NCBI RefSeq assembly: GCF_030247195.1
Contig: NC_080671.1
Location: 430,652,539 to 430,716,538, forward strand
Direction: 5' to 3'
From: Topomyia yanbarensis
Taxonomy: Eukaryota > Arthropoda > Insecta > Diptera > Culicidae
Length of the DNA stretch: 64,000 nt
How positions within the stretch are numbered: the stretch's first letter is position 1; each line of letters starts with the position of its first letter. A program made the translations under genes and the position numbers. Positions 32,159-44,156 of the stretch are shown in pieces. The notes below the pieces were generated by a model that was given only the letters and a program-made list of their open reading frames with translations, did not search any database and had not been told where the DNA came from.

Positions 32159-34048
32159 TCTATTCTATTCTATTCTATTCTAACCCTTACGCAGCCAATA
32201 TTGAAAAGCATCCTGGAAAACACTACAGTTAGTCTAGTGTTTTTCTTGTCATTATTAATATTTGAAGCATATTTTCGTATGCCGCAAATATTAAAACGGC
32301 CAAGCCTACTGTGCAGAGTTGGGTTTGAAGTCGATTCAAAATTATATGGTAATTAAATCATTCATTTAATGAATAATTTAATTAACGAATCTTTTTGAAT
32401 CTTAATAGTGGAAGAAACGAGGACAACCATACCGACCGTTTCATTAAGGGGTATACAATAAATCGTTGGGAGTGACTTGGCTAAGAAGGTTAATGTCACT
32501 CCTTTGGTCCTTTGCGATGGGACAGAGGTATTTACACCTTGCTCTGGCTAATAAGCCAAGGTTAAAGCGCCTTTACTCGCTCTTTGCCACACCGTCTGCG
32601 AATTCTTTATGAAAACCATTCAATGTATGCAAACTCGTGTAGGATTGCTACTGATTGACTCTCCTAAAGATTCAGCAAATGATGTCAAAAGCCACACTGT
32701 GTTAAACAAAATTTAATAGTATTTTGAAAACACTACCTTTGCACTTCAAGCATATTCATAAAAAATGACAACGAAAGTTGTAGCATATGGCTACTTCCAA
32801 ATTGGAATGGTTTGGAGAAGTTTTATAAAGAAACAAGAAACGACCTCACCGATTTTCAGTAAAGCTTGTAACTTAACGATTAACAAGGCTCTACGGCAGA
32901 ACCGACTCATTTGCTGGTATCGCAGGGTCGGCTAGCTACCGGGTAATCAAGGGCTACGCGGATCATGAACAAAAACCTAGAACATTCACTTTTCTTATCA
33001 CAGTTTTCATTGAGGTATTTGTTGTGTGTGGGTGTGGGATGACATATACAATTTGAGTTTTAATGTGGCGTGTGCACTACTGCTATCACTCAACGGTACC
33101 GGTACGATGGTGATCCTGATGCAGCGGGTGGACGGACCAGCGGGCGTTGCTGGCTTGACCGTGGCTGACCGCAATGGTCAACACCGAGAGGGGACCCTCC
33201 TTTGCGATTAGGGCCTTTGCCCGAGGGTGTGAACTGCTGGCGTGCAGCGCCAGATGACGTGTTGTGATCCTTAATGTGTTAGGCGCGGAATCCTCCCGGA
33301 TTCGCGAGCCGAACCGTGTGCTGGACGATTTGATATCGCGCTAAGAGGTCCTGGTGATGAAAATTGCAACGCAAAGTTGCTAAATAACTCCATCGATTCC
33401 ACAGGGTAAATCTTTGGCTACCTGAATGAATCGCAACAATTGATACCAACTTCCCGCCCCAAATGGGGGGGGGAGGGGGGGTTATACACTTAACTTCACC
33501 AGTTAAAATAAACTACAGCATATGGACGCCTGATATTAAAAGAGACCAGAGCTGAAAACTGCTGGTCCTTTTATAAGAATTTCAGGTTGCATTTTCCTCC
33601 AATTCCTTATCGGCAATCCATTTTTAAAAGTTTCGCGCCATCCGCGATCAGTGCCATACGTTCTCTTAAAGATGGCAAACTCTCTTTACAGCGGTACGCA
33701 CCCTTTAGCTTCCCTACTTACTGTTGTGTATTGTAGCACATGAAACGTGAATGTTCAACAAACGACACATATTATTTACATCAAAAAGCTAAATGATGGA
33801 ACCAACGGTTACAAGCTGATGGACATTCATTTAAACTGTGCACAGCCTGCGATCCATCCCAGAGTGTATTGATAAACTTGAAAACGTGTCTATCCGTTCA
33901 CAAATAATGAAATACTTCGGAGTACTTTCGGGTTCTCGATTGGTCTCTTTATACCCGGCTCGGCATTGGATTGTCGCTCTCCGCACAAACGATGGAAATA
34001 AAAACACTTGACGATCCGAAAGCTACGGAACCAATGTGGTCTTATTGA

Positions 34049-34297
34049 TTGTGGACCACGGAGCAGGATATAGAACACAAAATGAAAGTCACTCATTCAA
34101 AAAAAACTGACAGCAGCGTAATTCACCTCCATTCGGAATCACAAAATGAATTCGAAAAGTGGTGTGCAACTCTGAACCTATCTGAGATTTATTTCGATGG
34201 ACCCTCACTAAAGCTTGTGGAAGATTCACACTCACAGTGCAGACTACTCCAATATATTCACGAAATCGAAAAATTTACCAATTTAAAAGATCACTAG
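34049..34297 (+). pseudogene. Host-like coding fragment, possible PH-domain C-terminus
   Basis: An 82-residue open stretch includes KKTDSSVIHLHSESQNEFE, KWCATLNLSEIYFDG and HSQCRLLQYIHEIEKF. The HLHSESQNEFEKWCATL segment resembles the last strand and helix of a PH domain. Coding-like sequence seems to continue upstream (33960-34040) across a stop, so it is probably a decayed gene copy. It begins with no ATG; the stop would be TAA without the mariner-like insertion and is TAG with it. I do not recognise the parent gene. Confidence 0.35.
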
Positions 34298-35619
34298 GGG
34301 AGACTGAGGAGACTTGATCCCCGGGGAGACTTGATCCCATCATTGTAACTCAAAGGCGAATCAGAATACATTAATCGAATTTACTATAAAGTTGCGTAGT
34401 TTTATCTAAACATAAATTTCATTAACACAGAAAAAAGAAATTGGACTTTTGTGTAACCGAATTTTTACCGATTTAAAAAAAAATCTCAGAAGAACTGAAG
34501 ATTTATTTTTTAAATTTTCAAACTTTTATAAAGTTGATAAAATCACCCACTACATACTCTACTTTTGCATACAGAATTACAGGAGAATGTCAATTATATG
34601 AATATGTTATGATTGAGCTGATTCTTTTGTTCAACTATATTTTTACTAAAGTTTGCTGGAATAGATGCTATGGGTTCACTTGATCCCTTCAAATTCGTGG
34701 AGATTTGATCTCCTTCGCCATACTTCATACACACCACTGAAAATAACCAAATTCACACCAGAACAATTGAAGTCATTGTTGTCATAAAAAAATGTTACTA
34801 CAGTATACGTAGCAACCATTCATCCCACATTGGACGTTCCTCAACCATAATAAAGACAGCTTTCAAATAATTGCACGGAGATTTGGGGAATTCGTAAAAA
34901 AATCAGGTGAGAGATGCGTAATATGTAGTAACAAAAATAACAATATCTAATCATAACAATTTAATCAATACTACAATCCATTTATAAAATTGAATGGGGT
35001 AATGTACCCGTTTTTGCCGTATTAAGAAGGGTACCACATTATTACAATAATAATTTTATTATTTCAGCTTCTTTGATTTGTTATTAAGGTTCATTTTTTT
35101 ATTTCGATTATAGAGGTTTTAACGTTAAGGTCCTTCGCCTCTTATTAAGAGCCAATATAATAACAAAATTGTCTTGAGAATGGCGAAAATCTTCAGTTTG
35201 AGCGCAGCAAAATCTCTAATCGAGTACCCCCATTATCGCAATACCATTTGAGTCAATGCGTGGAGCAAAAAGGGCAGACGCTGCTCTAACCAAAGGATTC
35301 AGATGGGTAGGATGATAGTAGAAACAGGGCAAAAATAGACTTATTACCCTACATGCTCTTTTTAACACGTTTTCATAAAGGAATCAAGTGTCCCCAAATT
35401 AGGGATCGAGTCTCCACTAATCTAAGAATTTTGCATTTTTTTGTTGTTTTCCAGAAATGCTCATAGCTCATGTCCAGTATAATATTTCCATGTAATTTTT
35501 TTATGATTATTAGTCATCCCTAGAAACAATATAAAACTACAAAAAATACATAGTTTTTTATCATTCCACGGAGTTGGACTGAAAAATAAAAAAGGGGATC
35601 AAGTCTCCTCAGTCTCCCC
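34297..35619. mobile_element. Mariner-like non-autonomous element, 1323 bp, TA-flanked
   Basis: A perfect 26-bp inverted repeat starts GGGGAGACTGAGGAGACTTG on the left; the right end is its reverse. TA lies at 34295-34296 and 35620-35621. The terminal motif GGGGAGACTTGATCCC is repeated just inside the left end. No transposase frame is seen. It inserted exactly into the stop codon of the upstream ORF fragment. Confidence 0.85.
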
Positions 35620-35621
35620 TA

Positions 35622-36169
35622 AATGATAGCGACATATCCCGGAAACGTTAATGATTTCGAACTATGTATTCAATATGGTAATATGTAGTACTTACTGGTT
35701 CAATTTTGGTGGCAGATATCCTTCTCTTATATTCATAACTTACAAATTTTAGCGATCCTCTTTGTAGGATCCCCGGCTTATCGCATAGAATTTCTTCTGA
35801 AGTTTCGACTGCCTACTTTAACTGAATCATCAAGCATACATTTTCATTGACCGGCCATCTTTCGTGATTCCCAGCAATTAACGTCCAGGGGATTGTGATA
35901 GACCTTGATGTGGGCATCGAACTTTGTATCTAGTTTTCAGCTGGAATATAACTGACGACCAAAGTGGATTTCCCGCTTGTACTGTCGTTTAGTCATTCTT
36001 GAATGACACACCGTGCCTGGTTATCCGTTGAGAGGAACCTCTTTTAACTTTTCTAGCACTACGGGGCGGGTAGATAAAAATTTGACAAATTTTTGCTATT
36101 TTCAATTTTTAATGAAAAGAAATGTCGAGAACGAAAAATTGTTTCGCCTCCTGCGCGCATGGTTGCTTT
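35622..36169. other. Non-coding part of the 4-kb insertion
   Basis: No coding frame or repeat end recognised apart from the edge of the 24-bp duplication. Confidence 0.4.
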
Positions 36170-36171
36170 AG

Positions 36172-36309
36172 AGGTCAAATCTGAGGAAGACATAAAGAAA
36201 AGTGGGTTTCTTACAGAAGAAGTAGAACCCACATGTTGTGCAGAACCCAATGAGTGAAGTTAAGCGTTAGTTGCGAACGTACGGTTATGGTATTGAAGTT
36301 GAATGAAAT
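36172..36309 (+). pseudogene. ITm transposase C-terminus, continuation after insertion
   Basis: After EVKSEEDIKK and KKWVS, with a small frame shift, the sequence ends VQNPMSEVKR, stop, LRTYGYGIEVE, a typical C-terminal stretch for this transposase type. It completes the copy at 31658-32158. Confidence 0.65.
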
Positions 36310-36496
36310 AAGTCTGCCAAAAGCTTATTAATGGGTTATATTTTATTAGTCATGGGTGCATTTCGACTTCATCTCATCAGAAACCGGAATAGATTAGCGC
36401 CGGCTTGATGCTAAATCTCTAAAACTAAAACACACTTTGTGTTTCAATTGAACGACTGGTCAAACGTTGGTTGTCAAACGGTGATATAACATAGTC

Positions 36497-36676
36497 ACAG
36501 AGAACAGACATCCATGATCGAACAAAAATATTTAAAAAACGTGTGTAAACATTTGAATTAATATACGATAAACACTAGCGCCGCCACACCAACATATTCC
36601 ACCTATCCGTAAAATCCATTCCGGAACCAGTTTGAAATCCTGAATGGATTCAGTATGGAATCTTGCTCAAAGAATA
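36497..36676. mobile_element. Alpha MITE copy E, right part lost
   Basis: It begins ACAGAGAACAGACATCCATG, colinear with copy B to CTTGCTCAAAGAA, and is cut by the foldback-derived block. Confidence 0.8.
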
Positions 36677-36683
36677 CAATATG

Positions 36684-37415
36684 AATATGTGGCAGGAAGC
36701 GTGCAGAGATCTTGGCCGTACATTTCTGGCTGGATTCTGAATAAAAGTGAGCAGCATCGGTTGGTTTAACCGCTTCTGTCAGAAACGGTTGTTGCATTTG
36801 AGCGAATTCGTTGCCAGAATTCTCGCACAAATCGCGCAAAATGCTCGCAGAAACTGCCAGCATCCATTTCGCTTTGCTCAACATTTGCTAACTTTCTGCT
36901 TGCCACGCTGACCGGGAAGCTTCTACCCGGTCAGCGTGGCAAGCAGAAATTTAGCAAAAGTTGAGCAAAGCGAAATTGATGCTGGCAGAGTTTCTGCGAG
37001 CATTTTGCGCGATTTGTGCGAGAATTCTGGCAACGAATTCGCTCAAATGCAACAACCGTTTCTGACAGAAGCGGTTAAACTAACCGATGCTGCTCACTTT
37101 TATTCAGAATCCAGCCAGAAATGTACGGCCAAGATCTCTGCACGCTTCCTGCCACATATTTGTCAGATGTTTTGCTCGATTCGTGCTAAATTTTAACAGG
37201 TAGGAATTGCCAGGATCTTTGCACAGTTTATGTCCGAGTTATGCCAGGGCTTAGCTCGGTTCCTGTCAAAATTTGCCAGAAAACGCGAGCAAAACCGAGC
37301 TCGCCCTAGCTCAACTAATCCGACAGGATACGCGCAGAAATCTGACAGGGCTGCCAAACCAAGACGTACAGAAATCTAGCTGAGCGGTCTCTGCCAGAAA
37401 ATTTGCTCACTGGGT
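36684..37415. mobile_element. Foldback element copy 2, inside-out arrangement
   Basis: A truncated right arm (36684-36916) ending GCCACGCTGACCGGG is followed, after the 9-base spacer AAGCTTCTA, by a left arm starting CCCGGTCAGCGTGGC (36926) that continues through the loop region to CTCACTGGG (37415). The two outer tips thus face each other in the middle, opposite to the order at 2955-4078. The right-arm piece lacks the hAT MITE found in copy 1. Confidence 0.85.
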
Positions 37416-37513
37416 TATAGCTGAGCTCGGATTCAGGACGAAGCATGTCGTTTCTTTGTTTTTTAATCTCTAGTTCTCACAAGTCTCCTATCTCATGCCT
37501 CCACGCGAGTCTA

Positions 37514-37767
37514 AGGGTGCTTACAGAGTGGCGGCGAGAAGCTGAGCTGGGGCTGGTACTGACATTAGAGTGCGAGATGCGAGAAACCTGCTTGCAGCAT
37601 ATTGAATGGAGCCTGTCAGAGTGAAAGCGGGCAGTCGGCGCCGATCCGCTCGGCTTTCACTCTGACATCACCCATTTGGTTTGCAGCAAGCAGGTTTCTC
37701 GCATCTCGCATTCTAATGTCAGTTCCAGCGCCAGCTCAGCTTCTCGCCGCCACTCTGTAAGCACCCT
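37514..37767. mobile_element. 254-bp palindromic MITE with AGGGTGCTTACAGAG ends
   Basis: The left arm AGGGTGCTTACAGAGTGG ... GCAAGC and its reverse on the right surround a core with GTCAGAGTGAAAGCGGGC / GCTTTCACTCTGAC. AGTCTA occurs just outside both ends (37508-37513, 37769-37774), a probable degraded duplication. A scrap of the same family is at 27762-27800. Confidence 0.8.
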
Positions 37768-37769
37768 AA

Positions 37770-39310
37770 GTCTATTGATGACGTTTGGTCCTTAGACCGG
37801 CGACGACTGGGTGCTATCAGCCTTCTACCGATAGTAGCAGAATGAGATGGTGCGAACAGATGTAATCAAGGAAACACTACCGTAAAAATGAATAGCTGAT
37901 CGGAAATCAGCCGCAACAAGACTTTAATCTGACTAGTATCTATGATCGCGGGTTAATACGTACTGAAAATTCGCCGCGTCTGTTTTTATGAATCTAATTT
38001 CAAGTTCCGTTATTGCTAACCAGCCCGTGCATCAGGTTAACAATTCTTTATATTTCTCTTCAAAGGTCGTTATTTTCGCTTGTATACGTGTATTTTACAA
38101 ATCATCCGATACGTAAAATAGGAAATACATACCTTGATTTATAACATCTCGCGCTATCATAACTCTTTGTCTGTATAACGTGGTAGTTTTCAACCAAATA
38201 AATATACCGTAGAGAAGAAGTAGCGAATTCTGTCTAAATACTGTTTCAATAGATAGGATCCGGCCCATTACGCAGATAAGATTAGCTTTTCTAGACAATA
38301 CTCCCACGGTCGGCTGTGTGAAGTTCAAATTGCTTTTGTTTAGGAAACATGGGATACTCTCGGTAGCCGGCTGCCCAGAGTTTAAAAAGAACCAAAAACT
38401 AAACAAGATCTTTTCTTTTTCGAGTGATCGTGTACTCGAAGACTAACTAAACAACTACATAATAAAATATTCTTTACAGATGGCATCGCTTGCTTGGAGC
38501 GAATCCTAGACCTTGAACCCTTCCAAACCACCAACTCTGCGACACCTATGGAAGAGTCTGATGAATCGTCGTCCTTCCGTTAAGTAGGTGGAGCATCAAC
38601 ACTTCCCGTCTACCTTATCCTTTATCCTTCCCCGTGAACGATGGAGATGGGAGCGGCCGGCAATGATGGCTATCATGTGTTGAGGTTTTAATATGGGTCG
38701 GATTGGTATGAATTCCTACTAACCACTTCCTAAGTAACTCTTATTAGATAATCAGCAGTCATACGTCATGAAGTCAGTGTGCAATCCGCCAAAATCATCG
38801 TCACAACGTAACGCAATCGAACGACTGGTCAAACGTGATGTCCCGTCCGACCAGAAGTTCTGTTTATGCCGATAAGACACGGTTTCTGGTGAGACGAAGT
38901 CGAAACGCACCCATGACTAATAAGTTAGGATTTGTGCCCTTCATGTACAAAGACTGGTTTTACCAAATTTTCGCCCTAGTGAGACATGTTGGTGTTTGCT
39001 TACCCAATTTTTCTTCTTAGAGTGAAATATAGCATAGTGTACGTTATTGTCTGAAAGTTTGATCGATCCGCTAGGTAATTTTTGTGCAAGGTTTTTTCCG
39101 TGAAGCAATTTATTCCGAAAAATGTTCAAAATTGTTGCCGGCCTATTACTCACACAGCGCAAAATTTTGCACAGTTCCACCAAATAAAAACCAATCAAAG
39201 TAATAAAAGTGCTCTATTCGATGTATACTCAGAGTGTCTTTACATTATTTCTACTAGATTCCAATCCTGTATAAACCTTTTATAAGTAAACGTGTACCTC
39301 GTTTGTAAAC
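37770..39310. other. Spacer; no gene recognised
   Basis: Short frames only (for example 38095-38406 minus, 103 codons, no domain). An 18-base string GAACGACTGGTCAAACGT occurs at 36450 and again at 38819. Confidence 0.4.
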
Positions 39311-39324
39311 ATGGCGTTGGCTTT

Positions 39325-39813
39325 TTTATTTTTTTTTTATTCAAATCGTTTATTTGATAAGGCACGTTGCGTTAGCTTAAAGGTGCCAATTTTGTTTTGT
39401 TTTACATTTTAAATTGCTTAAAACTAGGGGATTACATATTGATTTTTTTAAAATGAAACTAATGCGATTTTATAGCTATCTTATATATCTACACAAGGGG
39501 ATAATATTGTTTTCGTAAGATTAGGGGAGTCATTTAGTTTTTGTGGCAATATGGTTTGACATTTTTATCAGTGAGATTATTGGAGCAAATAATGTTTAAT
39601 TAAGGGGGACAATTTTTTACGACTAACTTAAAACTAGGCATAACTAGAGGGCATGATTGAATTTTGTAAAGATTCGTAATTATAGTTATTTTTGTGGGTA
39701 GTAGAGTTGGGCAATTTCAACGAGATTATATAATATAATAGTTAAAACTAGAAGAAACAAGAAGAGCTAAATGCTTCGTGATGATATTGGGGGGGGGGGG
39801 GGGGGTAGGGGTG
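39325..39813 (-). mobile_element. 5'-truncated LINE 3' end with poly(A) and 14-bp target duplication
   Basis: Read on the minus strand, 489 bp of 3' UTR-like sequence ends in GATTTGAATAAAAAAAAAA. ATGGCGTTGGCTTT occurs at 39311-39324 and again at 39814-39827, a 14-bp target duplication. No coding frame remains. Near its 5' edge (39789-39805) there is a G homopolymer of about 17 bases. Confidence 0.8.
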
Positions 39814-39827
39814 ATGGCGTTGGCTTT

Positions 39828-40679
39828 ATTAAATTACCATAAACGGAACACGTCGCATGTGCCGAGATTATGTTGCATTTGCATTAGTTTTCTCACCATT
39901 CTAATTCAATTTTCTTACTGCATAACAATTTTTCGCAGCGCTGTCAGCTGGAAATAGTAGAATTGGAACTTATAGGGTAATGGGGCCTATTTTCTTCATT
40001 GCTAGGTTCTTGTTCTGTCTTCTGTTGGGCCTAAACTAAAGCAATAATTTTGGCTTATGCCAAACTAAACAGAAAAAATTTAAGATAACATAAGTGAAAT
40101 CACGCACCCCCGCAATGTTATGGTCGGTTCGATTGATCCGGCAAGATGGCAAGACTAGACTAGAACAAACGCAAATATTTTCAACACGAACTCAGTGGCT
40201 GTGGTTTCCGGGGTTTTCTTTCATCTCTTTGTTATTATTATTATTTATACCAACCTGTTTCTTCCTGCAGAATAAGTTTCTGTTGACGCAGTGACCCAAA
40301 CGGCGGCGGCGACTACGGCGCCAGTTTGAGACTAGCATAATGACAGGGTGTCTTTGCCATAATGAGAGGGCAACATTGATGATTCTGCTTATGCTGCGCC
40401 GCTTTTCGACCGAGGGTTGGTTGTTACACACTTTGCCAGACGAGAATAAGTGGGCGGACGGTAATTTGACCGATCGGGTAATTTGTCTGCGGAAGGTGAT
40501 CACGAATAAAGAAAAGATCGCTCTTTGATAATTTTCTGTTAAATAATTTATATTTCTCTATGTAATATATCTAGTTAATAATAGCTTACGCACTAGTCGT
40601 AGGTAACGATAAGGTTTTGGTAAAAGTTCCCTAACATGTAATTAGCTGGTAATTTTTTGAGCACACGAGGATGTCGTCT
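39828..40679. other. Downstream region of the SH2 gene
   Basis: It contains the 3' UTR of the minus-strand gene. No canonical AATAAA is seen on the minus strand close to the stop; AATATAAAT near 40545-40555 may serve. Confidence 0.35.
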
Positions 40680-41706
40680 TCACGCACGGATCGTTTCCGG
40701 CAGATCGAAGACGGTATCGTAATCATCTTCGCATTTGGTTTTCACAGCCAGATTAGCGGGCCGCGGGACGTCCAGTGGAACCGGAAGCGACTCCGGCATC
40801 ACCGAGTGGTGCACGATAAGGGCACGCAGTGAGGTGAACTCCTTGTGGAATCCCTTGATCTGGTAGCCCTCGCTGGCCGTCCGTACGATCAGGTAGTGTG
40901 CGATTTTTGGTCCCGGTGGGGGTACGCGCAACGAAAGTGCGTAGCAGTCTTGTTGGGTGGCGCTCTTGCGGACGACAAACTGTCCTGGAGTTTTATTGGT
41001 TAGGAGCTCTAGCGAGAGGTCCCGGGGTAGATTCTCGTGGTACCACGATTCGTTGCACAGTCTCAGATATTCGGCTTCCTGGTCAAGATTGCTCTGAACG
41101 GAAGTGGTCTCCGAGGGCTGTTCCGGGGTGATGACCAGCGATCGGCCTTCGTCTTGTGCTGATTTCATCAAATTCAAAGCGATTTTTTTGATCTGACGGA
41201 AAAGAATGGGAAAATAAAATGTAATTAATTGATTGTTCATAGGAAGGAGGGTTTTGTTTTTGGAAACTCACCAGCGCTGGTTTATCCACACATTTCGCCA
41301 GGTTGACATCGTAATCCAGCGAGGACTTTTCCTTCTCAAGCAGACTTTTAATCTCTCTGTAGTCAACTTTTGATTTATCCCGCACCTGCTGCTGAGGGTG
41401 GTGAACCTTTTGCTCTTTGGAAAAGTTGTTCCTTTTCAGCATCCGCTTAATACACTTGTAGATCCTAGCTTTACAGGTGAGCGCGGCGGTGCGCTTTTTG
41501 GGGTGGGCCTCCGCCGAACTGGTGAGTGGTTTGTAATTATCGGCCGATGAGATGGACAGTGCTGCGCCGGGCCGTAATTTGGGCGATGGTCGGTCCAGGT
41601 CGGGGGTGGAGCAGAAGATTTCCCGCTCGACATTCGGTCCCTCCTGTTGGAAAAGTTTGTGTTCTTTGGCACTTTCGGTCGGTGAATTAATGGCACGTGA
41701 GTTGGT
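40680..41706 (-). CDS. SH2-domain adaptor protein, last two exons
   Basis: Exons are 41706-41272 (145 codons) and 41192-40680 (170 codons and TGA). The 79-bp intron 41271-41193 has donor GTGAGT and acceptor TTTTCCGTCAG, phase 0. A pyrimidine-rich acceptor (CTCTTTCCAATTACAG) precedes 41706. The first exon encodes a Ser/Pro-rich linker and a basic stretch (ARIYKCIKRMLKRNNF). The last exon holds a complete SH2 domain at its residues about 50-145 (WYHENLPRDLSLELL, FVVRKS with the phosphotyrosine-binding Arg, IAHYLIVRT, LRALIVHHS) and ends with an acidic tail containing DYDTVF, a possible tyrosine motif. It would bind phosphotyrosine proteins in signalling. The SH2 looks closest to the tensin-like class, but no PTB domain follows. 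The 5' exons were not found; gene name unknown. Confidence 0.8.
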
Positions 41707-43863
41707 CTGTAATTGGAAAGAGAGCAGAGGAAAAGAATGATTAAGTGCTGCTTTGGCAGAAAGTTTGGGAGTTTTGGAGTGGTACTTGAAACTAGTTTGG
41801 GTTTGTTTCGGGATATAGAGAGAGAGAGACCACTCGTTGAATTTTTGTTTCGCTGCTGATTATTTCTTGCTTCTACACCTACAAAAGTGATGGAGGGTTC
41901 ACGGGACAAATTCCTAATTAGCTGAAAAATAATACAATTTTGTAGATTCGAATTTCGAAGATGTATTATTGCAGTATTTCAGAATCGCTAAACGTTTCTC
42001 CACTCGGATCTCGCCGCAGTACACCTAATTCCTTCGGGGAAAACTAGGTGGCAACATCCAATCAAATTGTCTTCCAAATGCAAACTGTCAAAATAAACTC
42101 AACCCAATCAAATAAAGCAGAAGACTTTTTTTCTTGTCTTTTTATCGCCTCGTCCTGTCGTCCCATTTGGTAGCAAATTTACCCTCGTTTGAGGACCAGC
42201 AAAGAAAGAACCATAAGGGGGTAACTAAAGTTGATTGACTTTTAGATGTTGGAACACTACCATACGAGTGGAAAGAATAAGAATAAAATCTTTCTGTATT
42301 CTGCGAAGAAACAGAACGAAGTCGTATCGGAGTTGTACCACGTGTGTATGCAGTCTCTTTTCGAAGGGTTCCGTTCCGATCGTCGAACCGTTTAAGTCCC
42401 GCGAAAGTACCATAGGGGGAAAGGTGAAAAAAATGCATTATAGCAAAGGAACTCGTCTGCGGCTGGTTGCCTACCCTACCTGTGTAGCCTTTAATAATAC
42501 TAGAGACCAACCGTAAACGAGCGCCCGTAAAGATCTTGTAATGCTGTGGCGGAAACTGTCTCGAAAGGAAATTGACAGAATCGAACAAAGGCATCAGCAT
42601 TCCTTTCGTAACGGAACGAACGACCGACCGGCAGCACGAAACGATGCGATGGGACGTGCGGTGCATACCGAGCAGCGAAATTTGATGAAGGCGCTTCCTC
42701 GAAATAGATTTAGGGAATAGAATGTTTGTGGTAAGCAAATAAAAATATGCCGGCCTACTCGGTTCGTTATTGTGTAAAGTGTGTTAGCATACAAAGGTAA
42801 GGTATTTTTTTCAGATTGCCACCGCGACGACGGTGCCAACGACGATGGGAAGTGCAGCAGCTGAGTTTGTTCCCGTTCCCTGCGAAAGCAGACATCCAAG
42901 GAGGCGGTCCAAATAAATTGTGGAAATTTGAATCGATTCGATTCGAATCTATTTACCCCGGCAGTAATAATAGAAAATAAGAGATTGCCACTTCAGAGCA
43001 GCTGTGGTGGTCCTTTACGGTACCATTCCTGCAGAGCAGCGGGAACCAAACGAAGGGAAGGTATTGCACACATCGCTTCAAACTGCATCGGAACAAAACA
43101 AAGCGAAATGGCTGCGGCTGAAGGGAAAACATGTTTCAAGTGTTCTTGGGCCTAAAGCTAGGACTATACCGACTCTCTTCCCAATTCGAGTAGGGTTGCT
43201 GAAAGGAAAAGGAATCGATTGTTGTTGATATGAACAATTTTTCTGCACTTAAATTGTATGTGAACGGGACGGGATCATTGCGAAAAAGAAGCAGTCCATT
43301 AGGCTCAAGTAGCTGTGTTTACTCGAGCGATGAAGAGAAAATAAATAATGATAGGATCAGATGTTATTTTTAAATTAAATGATTGTACCGCTAGGTCTCG
43401 GTTCGGAGTGTGCAATGAAAGGGAAATCATAAACAAATTTCGGCTGGCGTTGCTTGTGCGTATGACCTGCCAGATGCAGCGTTCTCTTTCCATGAACTTT
43501 TCCGAGAAAAGTGTATTCGCGTTCATCTCGACTCGACAGAATATGATTAATTAATTGATAACTTGATTATGAGTTCCCGGGCCACAACTGTTTGCAATCA
43601 GCGTGTTTTTGTTCGTGTGTTTTTTTTATAGGAACGATGGTTGGAGCGATGTTGCGCCACGTGCAGTGTACAAACTTTGGTCGGAACTTCGACTTGTAAA
43701 TACTGAACGGTATACTGCCAATATAATTGACGAAAATATGTTATTACCCTAACAAGCAGGAATGTTGACAATAAACTAATTACCGAACAATACATCGATG
43801 AATGTATTGATGTATGTATTCAAATTGGATTGACAGACATATTAAAGCAGCCGTGTCAATATT
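41707..43863. other. Probable intron or upstream region of the SH2 gene
   Basis: No further exon is recognised. The minus-strand frame at 42738-42142 (198 codons) has no domain and unlikely composition. A further upstream exon could be outside the window. Confidence 0.4.
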
Positions 43864-43985
43864 CAAATGGCATTCACCCAAATGGTATTCACCCAAATGG
43901 CATTCGCCCAAATGGCTTTCGCTCAAGCGGCATTCACACAAGCGGCATTCGCCCAAGCGGCATTCGCCCAATGACGTTCGCCCAC
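43864..43985. repeat. Diverged 15-bp minisatellite array, first cluster
   Basis: Eight or so units related to GGCATTCGCCCAAAT (variants with CACCC, AAGCGG, GCTTTCGCTC) lie in the same orientation as the large array 330 bases downstream. Confidence 0.85.
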
Positions 43986-44156
43986 ATTAAGATAAGATTT
44001 ATTTTAAAAAACAAAAAAATCGTTTTTGCGCATTACAACGAAATTTTTTTTGAAATAATGTTGTATTATGTATATTGGACCTAAAATTTATCGAATGGAA
44101 CGGAAAACTATATATAGCTTAATGACCTAATTGTTTCGTTCTATTTTGACAAGATT

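Larger units (their letters stand above)
32159..36169 (-). mobile_element. Candidate minus-strand retro-insertion with 24-bp target duplication
   Basis: Identical 24-bp blocks at 32135-32158 and 36170-36193 flank it and lie inside transposase coding sequence that continues across. At the left edge there are about four units of TCTAT, i.e. (GAATA)n on the minus strand, which looks like the 3' microsatellite tail of a LINE. No polymerase is recognisable. The content includes a GC-rich block (33080-33370), an AT-rich palindrome at 32352-32385, a host-like ORF end and a mariner-like element. Segmental origin other than retroposition cannot be excluded. Confidence 0.5.

Noticed and set aside
36450..38836. 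Shared 18-base string GAACGACTGGTCAAACGT as a regulatory site
   Set aside because: Only two copies and no surrounding conservation; probably a repeat scrap.
42142..42738. 198-codon minus-strand ORF
   Set aside because: Longest free-standing frame here, but no domain, no splice or promoter context, and an open frame also lies on the other strand.
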